Assembly (NCBI RefSeq): GCF_002954775.1
Contig: NZ_PJME01000005.1
Location: 186,001-250,000 of the forward strand
Origin: Streptomyces geranii
Lineage (GTDB): Bacteria > Actinomycetota > Actinomycetes > Streptomycetales > Streptomycetaceae
DNA: 64,000 nt
Direction: 5' to 3'
Part shown: positions 33,923 through 42,299 of the stretch, piece after piece
How positions within the stretch are numbered: position 1 is the stretch's first letter
Layout of the letters: the number at the start of each line of letters is the position of its first letter
The notes under the pieces: model-generated
What the model was told of the DNA's origin: nothing
What the model saw: only the letters and a program-made list of their open reading frames with translations
Databases searched by the model: none
Position numbers and translations under genes: made by a program

Positions 33923-36900
33923 ATGGAAATCCAGCTACTGGGCCCGGTGGGCCTCCGGCTTGACGGCCGGCGCGCGGAACTCGGTTCGGACCGGGAGAGA
34001 GTTCTCCTGGCCTCGCTGGCTCTTGAGGCGGGCCGTCCGGTCGCGCTCGACACCATCGTCGACCGGCTGTGGGACGGCGATCCGCCGCCGCACGCCCGCG
34101 AGAACGTGCACACCTATGTGTCGAGGACCCGCCGGCAACTGCGCCTCGCCGACCCCTCGTCCCGGCAGGCGCACCGCATCACCAACCACGCCCACACCTA
34201 CACGCTGGAGACCGATCCCGGATCCGTCGACTGGCACCGCTTCCAGCACCTCGTGACGGAATCGGGCGGCATCGCGCCCACCGGGGACGACGAGCGGACG
34301 GCCGCCCTCCTCGACCGGGCCGAACAGCTGTGGCAGGGCGAGGCGTTGGCGGGGCTGCCCGGCCTGTGGGCCGAGACCGTGCGCCGGACGCTGACGGAGC
34401 GACGGCTCAGAGCCACCGTCTCCCGGTTCGCCGCCGCCCTGCGGCTGGGCCGTTTCGCGGAACTCACCGCCGAGTTGTCGGCCCTCGTCGAGCGGCACCC
34501 CGGCGACGAGACACTCGGCGGCCAGCTGATGCTGGCGTACTACGGCACCGACCGCTACACCGAGGCCCTCCGCGTCCACCAGGAGATCCGCCAGTTCCTG
34601 ATGACGCAGTTCGGATCCCGGCCCGGCGTCGAACTGAACCGTATCCACAGCGGGATCCTCGACCGGCTGCCGGCCGCCGACATCGTCCGGAGCAGCGGAC
34701 CACCGGTCCGTACGGCTTCGGCTTCCCGCCCGGCAGCCGACCGAACGTCGCCCGCGGTCCCCCGCCCGCCCCGGAACCTTCCGCACCAGCCCCCGCTCGT
34801 GGGCCGCCGGACGGAGCTGCGGGCCTTGGGCGCGGTGGTCGAGACGGCGACGCGGGACGCCACGGTGATCAGCCTGGAGTCCGTGAGCACGCTCAGCGGC
34901 ATGGCCGGGGTGGGCAAGACCGCCGTAGCCGTGCACGGGGCGCACCGGCTCGCCGAGAGGTACCCGGACGCGCAGCTCTACCTGGACCTTCGCGGCCACT
35001 CGCCGGTCGAGGAGCCTCTGGACCCCGACACCGCCCTGGCCACCCTGCTCCGGCTGCTCGGCGCTCCCGCCGAGACCATTCCCCTCGAACTGGAGAACCG
35101 CACCGCACTGTGGCGGACCATGCTGGCCGACCGCCGGGCCGTCATCGTCCTGGACGACGCCGTGAGTGCCCGCCAGATCCGGCCCCTGCTGCCGGGCGGT
35201 TCCCGCTCCCTGACCATCATCACCAGCCGACGCCATCTCACCGGCCTGCCGCACGCCCGGCACATCCCGCTCGACGTGTTGCCCGACGACGACGCCGTGG
35301 CACTGTTCCAGGTGTTCGCAGGTTCGGAACGCACGCACGACGTCGAGGAGATCACGCGAATCGTGCGGCGATGCGGGTGCCTGCCGCTCGCGATAGAGCT
35401 GGTCGCGAGCCGTTTCCGCGCCCACCCGTCCTGGACACTCACCACGCTGGCCGACCGCCTCGCCCGTCCCGAGGGCCGACTGGACGAGATCCGGGACGCG
35501 GACCACGAGGTGAAGCACGTCTTCGACCTCATGTACCAGACGCTCTGTGCCGAGGACCGCACGGCGTTCCGCCGCCTCAGCCTGCACCCCGGCCAGGACT
35601 TCACGACAGAGGTGGCAGCCGCCGCGCTGGACCTGCCGACGGCTGTCGTGGAACGCACCCTGGAATCACTGCTGGCCTCGCATCTCATCCGCGAGCCGGC
35701 CCCGGACCGCTATCGGTACCACGACCTGCTGCGCGAGTACGGCCGCTCCAGGACCGTCATCGACGACACCACGCAGGAGCGGTCCGACGTCCTGAGCCGC
35801 CTGATCGACTTCTACGCGGCGGCGGCCGACCGCGCCGACCGGCTCGCCTACCCCCGTCGTACGCGGTCCACCCCGCCGTCCGACCTTTCGCGGTACGGGA
35901 TTGCGCACCGGCCCGACGCCGATGCCGCGCGATCCTGGTTCGCCGCCGAACGAACCAACCTGCTGGCCGTGGAGGCGTACGCCCGCGGCCACGACCGACC
36001 GGGCACCGCCGCACGGCTCGCCTACGCCATGGCCGGATTCCTCAACGCCGAGTGCCACTGGCAGGACGCGCACACCGTCCTCCACCCCGCCGTGGAGTAC
36101 TGGTCCCACGCCGACGACCCCGCCGCCCTGTGCCGCGCCCTGTCGCATCTGAGCGCCGCGCACGCGCACACCGGTCGCTACCCGGAGGCCGCCGAAGCCG
36201 GGGAGCGCGCCCTGGACCTCGCCCGCGCGACCACGGACGTGGAGGCGGAGGCCGAGGCACTGCGAACGCTCGGCACCCTCCACTGGCACCTGGGCGAACA
36301 CCGCAGTGCGCTCGTCCTCTTCCAGAAGTCGTTCGGCCTGACAGCCTTGTCCGGCGATCCATGGGACAGAGCCCGCGGCTACAACAACATCGCGGTGACA
36401 CTGCTGTTCCTGGGAGAGCACGACCGAGCCCGGGAACACTTCGAGAAAGCGCTTACGGGATTCACGGAGGCCGGCGACCACACAGCACTCGGGAAAACCC
36501 TCAACAACCTTGGCGACTTGGCCATGCGCGTCGGGAACCTGGAGTCCGCCCGCCGCTCTTTCGAGAGGTCGCTTCTCTACCTGGAGCGGTCGGGAAACCG
36601 ATACGACCGAGCGACCGTACGCGGGAGTCTGGCCGATGCCCTCATCGAGTTGGGCGAGACGGACACGGCTGCGGCGGTCTATCAGGAGACCTTAGTCGAA
36701 TTCCGGGCCCTCGGGGACCAGAAGAGCCAGGCCGACACGCTCATCGGACTGGGCGAAGCGCATCGCAGAGCGGGTGACATGCCAGAGGCGGAACGGCATC
36801 TCACGGACGCGCTCGACATCGCCCGCCGCATCGGCGCGACCCACCAGGAGGCGCAGGCCCAACGGCGCCTGGGCCAGACCCACTTCACCGCAGGTCGGCA

Positions 36901-37144
36901 CGCCTTCGCGATCCATCACCTGGACGCGGCGGCCTCCCTGGCCGAGCGCATGCACGACGCCGACGAGACGGTGCAGGCGCGGCGAGCCCTGGCCGAGGCG
37001 CAATTGGCGTCGGGCGCTCCGGCCGCCGCACGGGCTTCACTTAAACAGGCGTTCGAAATTGCGCAAATTCACCAACAGGGAGAGGCAAACGCGATCCGCA
37101 CCCGCCTCGCGGACATCGACGGGGAGTCAGAGGCAATACAGTAG
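33923..37144 (+). CDS. SARP-NB-ARC-TPR transcription activator, AfsR family (TTA codon)
   Basis: A 1073-residue regulator. The N-terminal OmpR-type winged helix (1-95, starts EIQLLGPVGLRLDG) is followed by a BTAD domain (about 96-240, GDETLGGQLMLAYYGTDRYTEAL), an NB-ARC ATPase with P-loop GMAGVGKTA (around 325) and RRHLTGLPHARHI, then about eight TPRs. The ATG at 33923 has GGAAGG six bases upstream; open sequence further upstream is not conserved. Codon 924 is TTA. It is divergent from another NB-ARC gene and directly upstream of a secreted-peptide gene, an arrangement recalling afsR-afsS. No biosynthetic cluster lies next to it. Confidence 0.9.
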   Translation: MEIQLLGPVGLRLDGRRAELGSDRERVLLASLALEAGRPVALDTIVDRLWDGDPPPHARENVHTYVSRTRRQLRLADPSSRQAHRITNHAHTYTLETDPGSVDWHRFQHLVTESGGIAPTGDDERTAALLDRAEQLWQGEALAGLPGLWAETVRRTLTERRLRATVSRFAAALRLGRFAELTAELSALVERHPGDETLGGQLMLAYYGTDRYTEALRVHQEIRQFLMTQFGSRPGVELNRIHSGILDRLPAADIVRSSGPPVRTASASRPAADRTSPAVPRPPRNLPHQPPLVGRRTELRALGAVVETATRDATVISLESVSTLSGMAGVGKTAVAVHGAHRLAERYPDAQLYLDLRGHSPVEEPLDPDTALATLLRLLGAPAETIPLELENRTALWRTMLADRRAVIVLDDAVSARQIRPLLPGGSRSLTIITSRRHLTGLPHARHIPLDVLPDDDAVALFQVFAGSERTHDVEEITRIVRRCGCLPLAIELVASRFRAHPSWTLTTLADRLARPEGRLDEIRDADHEVKHVFDLMYQTLCAEDRTAFRRLSLHPGQDFTTEVAAAALDLPTAVVERTLESLLASHLIREPAPDRYRYHDLLREYGRSRTVIDDTTQERSDVLSRLIDFYAAAADRADRLAYPRRTRSTPPSDLSRYGIAHRPDADAARSWFAAERTNLLAVEAYARGHDRPGTAARLAYAMAGFLNAECHWQDAHTVLHPAVEYWSHADDPAALCRALSHLSAAHAHTGRYPEAAEAGERALDLARATTDVEAEAEALRTLGTLHWHLGEHRSALVLFQKSFGLTALSGDPWDRARGYNNIAVTLLFLGEHDRAREHFEKALTGFTEAGDHTALGKTLNNLGDLAMRVGNLESARRSFERSLLYLERSGNRYDRATVRGSLADALIELGETDTAAAVYQETLVEFRALGDQKSQADTLIGLGEAHRRAGDMPEAERHLTDALDIARRIGATHQEAQAQRRLGQTHFTAGRHAFAIHHLDAAASLAERMHDADETVQARRALAEAQLASGAPAAARASLKQAFEIAQIHQQGEANAIRTRLADIDGESEAIQ

Positions 37145-37157
37145 GCATCGACCTTCA

Positions 37158-37200
37158 GTTCGATACTCGAACTCATGAATATCGTTCAACGAATTCGAAC
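37158..37200. promoter_or_regulatory. Inverted-repeat operator region before the peptide gene
   Basis: A perfect inverted repeat GTTCGATACTCGAAC lies at 37158-37172, and a second GTTC-9-GAAC arrangement at 37184-37200. TCGAACT occurs at 37167 and 37195, 28 bp apart. The region is unusually AT-rich for this DNA and lies between the SARP stop and the small peptide gene. SARP proteins bind TTC-rich direct repeats, so this is a candidate SARP or other regulator site. Confidence 0.5.
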
Positions 37201-37268
37201 TAACCGTCAAGGAATGATAGGTTCCCTCCTCGTAAGTCGATCTTGGAACGACGAAAGGGAACTCGCAC

Positions 37269-37400
37269 GTGCGTAAACCGCGCCTTCGGGCAGCCGGAGT
37301 GATGTCCGTCCTCATCCTGGGTGTTCTCGCTCTCGCGGCCACGAACGCCGCAGCCGCTTCGACCGCAGCCGCCACCGTGAATCGGTGCATCATCATCTAG
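37269..37400 (+). CDS. Short secreted peptide, 43 residues
   Basis: GTG start at 37269 behind AAAGGGA; stop TAG at 37398-37400. The peptide has a basic start (RKPRLR), a hydrophobic core (VMSVLILGVLALAA) and a likely signal-peptidase site in the NAAAAS region. This leaves a mature tail of roughly 13-15 residues ending VNRCIII with one Cys. It lies 124 bases after the SARP gene, behind an inverted-repeat operator and before a strong hairpin, so it looks like its own transcript. It may be a signalling or effector peptide; no homologue is known to me. Confidence 0.55.
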   Translation: MRKPRLRAAGVMSVLILGVLALAATNAAAASTAAATVNRCIII

Positions 37401-37517
37401 ATTTCCGAACGGACGGGCACACGCCGCCGACCGCTTCTCTCCGCGGGTCACATCCCCGACTCACGCCGAACTCCCTATCCGGGAAGCCACACCGGGACGA
37501 CCCCACAGGCCACCCCT

Positions 37518-37547
37518 GGCGATACCCGCGTTGACGCGGGTATCGCC
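37518..37547. terminator. Perfect 13-bp hairpin between convergent genes
   Basis: The stem is 37518-37530 with 37535-37547, the loop TTGA, and the core GATACCCGCG/CGCGGGTATC. It lies between the peptide gene and the stop of the leftward YjbQ gene, so it can end transcription from both sides. The flanks (37401-37573) hold no gene. Confidence 0.7.
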
Positions 37548-37573
37548 TGGCCCGCCGCGCACGCAGCCGGCCC

Positions 37574-37996
37574 TCACCCAAGAAACGACAACCGCACCTT
37601 CCGGTCCGGATTGTCGACGTTCGTATCCACCAGGCAGACCGACTGCCAAGTCCCCAACTCCAGCCGCCCGCCCACCACCGGCAGCGTCGCATGCGGCGGT
37701 ACGAGGGCAGGGAGTACATGGTCGCGACCGTGGCCGGGCGTGCCGTGGCGGTGGCGCCAGCGGTCGTCGGCCGGGAGCAGGGTGTGGAGGGCAGCGAGGA
37801 GGTCGTCGTCGCTGCCGGCGCCCGTTTCGATGACGGCGATTCCGGCCGTGGCGTGCGGGACGAAGATGTTGAGGAGGCCGTCCCGGTCTCCCGCCACCTC
37901 CCTCAGGAAGGTCCCGCAGTCGCGGGTGAGGTCGACGACCGTCTCCTCGGTGCCGGAGGCGATGTACAGGACGCGCGTGGTGAAGGCATCGGACAT
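37574..37996 (-). CDS. YjbQ family (UPF0047) protein
   Basis: A 140-residue cytosolic protein of the YjbQ family, sometimes named secondary thiamine-phosphate synthase. Conserved parts are NIFVPHATAGIAVIETG, DDRWRHRHG, HVLPALVPP and GTWQSVCLVDTN; the His residues and Glu likely bind a metal. The physiological role is unsettled in the family. The ATG at 37996 is chosen because the conserved domain begins directly after it; a longer upstream frame is Arg/Gly-rich and unlikely. It is a single gene, convergent with the peptide gene. Confidence 0.88.
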   Translation of the reverse strand: MSDAFTTRVLYIASGTEETVVDLTRDCGTFLREVAGDRDGLLNIFVPHATAGIAVIETGAGSDDDLLAALHTLLPADDRWRHRHGTPGHGRDHVLPALVPPHATLPVVGGRLELGTWQSVCLVDTNVDNPDRKVRLSFLG

Positions 37997-38130
37997 ACGC
38001 CCATTCTCGCCCCGCCGACGGGAGCCACGCCCGACCCGACCCCCACCCCAGCTCCCGCCCCTTGATACGACTGGTCCACTCCGCGAGACGCCATTGACCG
38101 TGGTCACGTCACCTGGCTACGTTCGGCCGC

Positions 38131-38214
38131 ATGTTGCGTTCAGCCATGCTCACCACGCGCGGTCACATCGACCTGCTGCGGGTGGCCTCCGCCGCGTGTC
38201 GCCGCGGCTGCTGA
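38131..38214 (+). CDS. Putative leader peptide (sulfur-type attenuator uORF)
   Basis: A 27-codon reading frame ending HIDLLRVASAACRRGC; an internal ATG at 38146 would give 22 residues. The (R)HxDLxRxxSAxCR pattern is the signature of actinobacterial leader peptides found before sulfur-assimilation genes. Two Cys codons (TGT, TGC) near the end would let ribosome stalling sense cysteine supply. It lies 139 bases before ssuC, and the gap (38215-38353), which includes the palindrome GCGGATCCGC, holds no other gene. Attenuation of the ssu operon is the likely role. Confidence 0.7.
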   Translation: MLRSAMLTTRGHIDLLRVASAACRRGC

Positions 38215-38353
38215 CGCCCTTTTCCCCTCCCCCCGCACCCTCCTGGGCGCCGTCCGACCCGCACGTCCGTGGTCCGTCCTGAGCGGATCCGCCCGGACGC
38301 GGCGACGCAGAGGCACACCCCCACCCGGTCGCTCTCCCCCTCGCGGAGCACTC

Positions 38354-39262
38354 ATGAGCATCAGCCATGCCCCACCTGGCTCCTCCGAGCCCGACATATC
38401 GGCTAAATCCGGTCCTGTTACGTCCGACTCCGCCACCGGTGACGCCGAACGCGCCGCCCCCGACCTCGAACCCATCGTCCCCAGCTCCACCCGCCGCACC
38501 CGTGTCCCCCGCTGGGTGCGCCGCACCTCGGGCCCCCTGCTGCTCCTCGCGCTCTGGCAACTCCTCAGCGCTACGGGCGTACTGACCGCCGACATCCTCG
38601 CCTCGCCCGGGCGGATCGCCGACGTCGGCACCGATCTGATCGCCGACGGTTCGCTGGGCGACGCGATGGCCACCTCGCTGCAGCGGGTCGCGCTCGGGCT
38701 GCTCTTCGGCACCGTCATCGGCACCGGACTCGCCCTGGTCTCGGGCCTGTTCAGGGTCGGCGAGGATCTCGTGGACGCGCCCGTGCAGATGCTGCGGACG
38801 GTGCCGTTCGTCGGGCTGATCCCGCTCTTCATCATCTGGTTCGGCATCGGCGAGGCCCCGAAGGTCGCCATCATCACCCTCGGCGTGACCTTCCCGCTCT
38901 ACCTCAACGTCTACGCCGGAATCCGGGGCGTGGACGCCCAGTTGATCGAGGCCGGGGAGTCGCTCGGGCTGTCCCGCTGGGGACTCGTCCGGCATGTCGT
39001 GCTGCCGGGCGCGCTGCCCGGGGCGATGACCGGGCTGCGCTACTCGCTCGGCATCGCCTGGCTGGCGCTGGTCTTCGCCGAGCAGATCAACGCGGACTCC
39101 GGTATCGGCTTCCTCATGGTGCAGGCGCGGGACTTCCTGCGGACCGACGTGATCGTGGTCTGCCTCATCGTCTACGCGTTCCTCGGTCTGCTGGCCGACT
39201 TCGTCGTCCGTACCCTCGAAAGGCTGCTGCTGCAATGGCGACCGACGTTCACCGGACGGTGA
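38354..39262 (+). CDS. ssuC: Aliphatic sulfonate ABC transporter permease SsuC
   Basis: A 302-residue inner-membrane permease. A variable hydrophilic N-terminus of about 55 residues precedes six helices. The family EAA segment is DAQLIEAGESLGLSRWGLVRHVVLPGALPG, with IGFLMVQARDFLRTDVIVV near the end, typical of SsuC. GGAG lies five bases before the ATG. The operon order is leader peptide, ssuC, ssuB, ssuA, ssuD, flavoprotein, so it is probably induced under sulfur limitation. Confidence 0.9.
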   Translation: MSISHAPPGSSEPDISAKSGPVTSDSATGDAERAAPDLEPIVPSSTRRTRVPRWVRRTSGPLLLLALWQLLSATGVLTADILASPGRIADVGTDLIADGSLGDAMATSLQRVALGLLFGTVIGTGLALVSGLFRVGEDLVDAPVQMLRTVPFVGLIPLFIIWFGIGEAPKVAIITLGVTFPLYLNVYAGIRGVDAQLIEAGESLGLSRWGLVRHVVLPGALPGAMTGLRYSLGIAWLALVFAEQINADSGIGFLMVQARDFLRTDVIVVCLIVYAFLGLLADFVVRTLERLLLQWRPTFTGR

Positions 39263-39972
39263 CCTCACCGGCCGTACGGGTCGAGGGGCTGACCCGGTCC
39301 TTCGATGGCCGTGCCGTCATCGACAACCTCCAACTGGACGTCCGGCCCGGCGAGTTCGTGGCCCTGCTCGGCCGCAGCGGCTGCGGCAAGTCCACGCTGC
39401 TGCGCATCCTCGCCGGGCTCGACCGGGACATCGCGGGCACCGTCCTCGTACCGCGCCGCAAGGCCGTCGCCTTCCAGGCACCCCGGCTCATGCCGTGGAA
39501 GAAGGTGTGGCGCAACGTCCTGCTGGGACTGCCCGGCAAGCCGGGGCGCGAGGTCGCCGAGCAGGCACTCACCGAGGTCGGACTCAGTCACCGCTCCGAC
39601 GCCTGGCCCAAGACCCTCTCCGGCGGCGAGGCCCAACGCGCCTCGCTGGCCCGGGCGTTGGTCCGCGAGCCCGATCTCCTGCTGCTGGACGAGCCGTTCG
39701 GCGCGCTGGACGCGCTCACTCGCATCAAGGCCCAACGCCTTGTCGGCGAACTCTGGCAACGCCGGGGCTGCGCCGTGCTGTTGGTGACGCACGACGTCGA
39801 GGAGGCCGTGCTGCTCGCCGACCGGGTCCTCGTGATGGACGAGGGCGTCATCGCGTACGAGACGACGGTCGATCTGGACCGCCCGCGCGACATCACCGAC
39901 CCGCGCTTCGCCGAACTGCGCGCCGAACTCCTGGCCCGGCTGGGCGTCGACACCGCTGCCGAAGCCGCCTGA
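39235..39972 (+). CDS. ssuB: Aliphatic sulfonate ABC transporter ATPase SsuB
   Basis: A 245-residue ATPase. Walker A is GRSGCGKST, the Q-loop region VAFQAPRLMPWKKVWRNV is characteristic of SsuB, the signature is LSGGEAQR, Walker B LLLLDEPFGALD and the H-loop VTHDVEEA. It overlaps the end of ssuC by 28 bases and so is probably translationally coupled. It energises uptake with SsuA and SsuC. Confidence 0.92.
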   Translation: MATDVHRTVTSPAVRVEGLTRSFDGRAVIDNLQLDVRPGEFVALLGRSGCGKSTLLRILAGLDRDIAGTVLVPRRKAVAFQAPRLMPWKKVWRNVLLGLPGKPGREVAEQALTEVGLSHRSDAWPKTLSGGEAQRASLARALVREPDLLLLDEPFGALDALTRIKAQRLVGELWQRRGCAVLLVTHDVEEAVLLADRVLVMDEGVIAYETTVDLDRPRDITDPRFAELRAELLARLGVDTAAEAA

Positions 39973-40033
39973 CCCCCACACAACCCCCTCCCCCTCCCCC
40001 ACAGTTGCACCGACCCGATCGGAACGAACCGCC

Positions 40034-41071
40034 ATGCGACGACGCCTCGTCCCCGCCGCTCTGCTCCTCCCCCTCACACTCCTGGCCACCGCCTGCGGCG
40101 GGAACTCGGCCGCCGACTCCTCCATCGGCTCCGGCAGCGGGACCGACGGCAAGGGGTCCCTCACGCTCAACGTCGGCGACCAGAAGGGCGGCGCCGAGGC
40201 CGTGCTGCGGGCCGCCGGGGAACTCAAGAACCTTGACTACAAGGTCAAATGGTCCACCTTCACCTCCGGCCCGCCGCTCCTCGAAGCCGTCAACGCCAAG
40301 GCCGTCGACATCGGCAGCGTCGGCAACACCCCGCCGGTCTTCGCGGCCGGCGCCGGTTCCAAGATCACGGTGGTGGGGGCGCTACGCGGCGGTTCCCAGG
40401 GCGAGGCGATCCTCGTGCCCAAGGATTCGAAGCTGAGGAAGGCGACCGACCTCAAGGGCAAGTCCGTTGCCGTGGCGCAGGGTTCGTCCGCGCACTACCA
40501 GCTGATCGCCTCACTCAAGGAGGCCGGGCTCACTCTGAACGACATCAAGGTCAAGTACCTCCAGCCAGCCGACGCGCTGGCCGCTTACACCAGCGGCAGC
40601 GTCGACGCGTGGGCGGTGTGGGACCCGTACACCTCGCAGGTACTCAAGGCCGGTCAGGGGCGCGTCCTGGCCGACGGCGAGGGTGTCGTCAACGGGCTCA
40701 ACTTCCAGGTGGCTTCGCCCTCGGCGCTCAAGGACGCCAAGAAGACGGCGGCCATCAAGGACTTCGTGGAGCGGCTGCGGCGCGCGCAGGACTGGGTCTA
40801 CGCGCACCCGGAGGAGTGGGCCAAGGTGTGGGCGAAGGACACCGGGCTGCCGTACGACGTGGCGCTCGCGTCGGTGAACCGGACCAACGCGACCCGGATC
40901 CCGGTGGCGATCGACGACGCGCTCGTCGCCTCCGAGCAGGAGATCGCGGACACCTTCACCAGCCTCCGACTCATCCCGAACAAGGTGGACTTCGCGAAGT
41001 ACGTGGACCGGCGTTTCAACGACGACCTGCCTCCGTCGACCACCACACCCCGCCCCGGCAAGGAGTCGTGA
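40034..41071 (+). CDS. ssuA: Aliphatic sulfonate-binding lipoprotein SsuA
   Basis: A 345-residue periplasmic-type binding protein. The signal peptide ends in lipobox LLATAC, followed by a Ser/Gly-rich linker. Family segments are NVGDQKGGAEAVLRAAGEL, VDIGSVGNTPPVFAAGAG, VAVAQGSSAHYQL and VDAWAVWDPYTSQV, the last a clear SsuA hallmark. It lies 61 bases after ssuB and 7 bases before ssuD. Confidence 0.92.
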   Translation: MRRRLVPAALLLPLTLLATACGGNSAADSSIGSGSGTDGKGSLTLNVGDQKGGAEAVLRAAGELKNLDYKVKWSTFTSGPPLLEAVNAKAVDIGSVGNTPPVFAAGAGSKITVVGALRGGSQGEAILVPKDSKLRKATDLKGKSVAVAQGSSAHYQLIASLKEAGLTLNDIKVKYLQPADALAAYTSGSVDAWAVWDPYTSQVLKAGQGRVLADGEGVVNGLNFQVASPSALKDAKKTAAIKDFVERLRRAQDWVYAHPEEWAKVWAKDTGLPYDVALASVNRTNATRIPVAIDDALVASEQEIADTFTSLRLIPNKVDFAKYVDRRFNDDLPPSTTTPRPGKES

Positions 41072-41078
41072 ACGCGCG

Positions 41079-42239
41079 ATGACCGTCCATCTCCACTGGT
41101 TCCTGCCCACGGGCGGCGACGGCCGCACCCTCGTGGACCGGCACGCGTACGCGCCCAACACCGGCGGCGCGAACCGCACGGTCAAGGGCGTACGCCCGCC
41201 GGACATCGAGTACCTCGCCCAAATAGCCAAGGCAGCCGAGCAGTTGGGCTTCGAGGGGGTGCTGACGCCGACCGGCACCTGGTGCGAGGACGCCTGGCTG
41301 ACGACCATGGCCCTCGCCCAGCACACCGAACGGCTCAAGTTCCTGGTGGCGTTCCGGCCCGGGGTGATCTCACCGGCGCTCGCCGCGCAGATGGCGGCGA
41401 CCTACCAGCGCGTCACGCGCGGGCGGCTGCTGCTCAACGTCGTCACCGGCGGCGACTCCTCCGAGCAGCGGCGCTTCGGTGACCACCTCGACCACGACCG
41501 GCGGTACGCGCGCACCGACGAGTTCCTGTCCGTCGTACGACAGGCGTGGACGGGTCGGCCGTACGACTTCGACGGTGAGCACTACCAGATCGAGGACGGG
41601 CTGACCGCGCTGCCGCCGGACCCGGTGCCGCCGCTCTTCTTCGGCGGGTCCTCGGCCGCCGCCGGGCCGGTCGCGGCGCGGCACGCCGATGTGTATCTGA
41701 CCTGGGGCGAGCCGCCGGCGCAGGTGAAGGAGAGGATCGACTGGATCCGGTCGCTGGCCGAGCGCGAGGGGCGGACCGTCCGGTTCGGCATCCGGCTGCA
41801 CACGATCTCGCGGGACTCGTCGGCCGAGGCCTGGTCGACCGCGTACCGGCTGCTCGACGATCTCGACACGGAGACGATCGCGGCGGCGCAGGCGGCGCTC
41901 GGGCGCAGTGAGTCGGTCGGGCAGCAGCGGATGGTTGCCCTGCACGGCGGTTCGCGCGACAAGCTGGAGATCTGTCCGAACCTGTGGGCGGGCGTCGGTC
42001 TCGTCCGTGGCGGAGCGGGCACCGCGCTCGTCGGCAGCCACTCCGAGGTCGCCGAGCGGATCGAGGAGTACCACGCGCTGGGCGTCGAGCACTTCGTGCT
42101 CTCCGGGTATCCGCATCTGGAGGAGGCGTACTGGTTCGGCGAGGGCGTGATCCCCGAGCTGGCGGCGCGTGGACTGCTGGAGCGTGCGCCGGGGGCGGGG
42201 GCCGGGGGTTCGCCGATCCTGGTGGCGAGCGGACGCTGA
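41079..42239 (+). CDS. ssuD: FMNH2-dependent alkanesulfonate monooxygenase SsuD
   Basis: A 386-residue LLM-class flavoenzyme that releases sulfite and an aldehyde from alkanesulfonates. Signatures are HWFLPTGGDGR, TPTGTWCEDAWL with the Cys found in SsuD, FLVAFRPGVISPALAAQMAAT, LNVVTGGDSSEQRRFGD, and the C-terminal SGYPHLEEAYWFGEGV. A flavin reductase (SsuE) is not beside it; the following flavoprotein is of another type. Confidence 0.93.
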   Translation: MTVHLHWFLPTGGDGRTLVDRHAYAPNTGGANRTVKGVRPPDIEYLAQIAKAAEQLGFEGVLTPTGTWCEDAWLTTMALAQHTERLKFLVAFRPGVISPALAAQMAATYQRVTRGRLLLNVVTGGDSSEQRRFGDHLDHDRRYARTDEFLSVVRQAWTGRPYDFDGEHYQIEDGLTALPPDPVPPLFFGGSSAAAGPVAARHADVYLTWGEPPAQVKERIDWIRSLAEREGRTVRFGIRLHTISRDSSAEAWSTAYRLLDDLDTETIAAAQAALGRSESVGQQRMVALHGGSRDKLEICPNLWAGVGLVRGGAGTALVGSHSEVAERIEEYHALGVEHFVLSGYPHLEEAYWFGEGVIPELAARGLLERAPGAGAGGSPILVASGR

Positions 42240-42299
42240 CCGTTCCGACCCGGCGGCATGGTCGGGAAGATCCTCGCCCCTCCCCCGGTTAGTAGAAGC

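Noticed and set aside
29784..37400. Possible secondary-metabolite gene cluster suggested by the SARP gene.
   Set aside because: No polyketide, peptide synthetase, terpene or RiPP-modifying enzyme genes lie next to it in the window.
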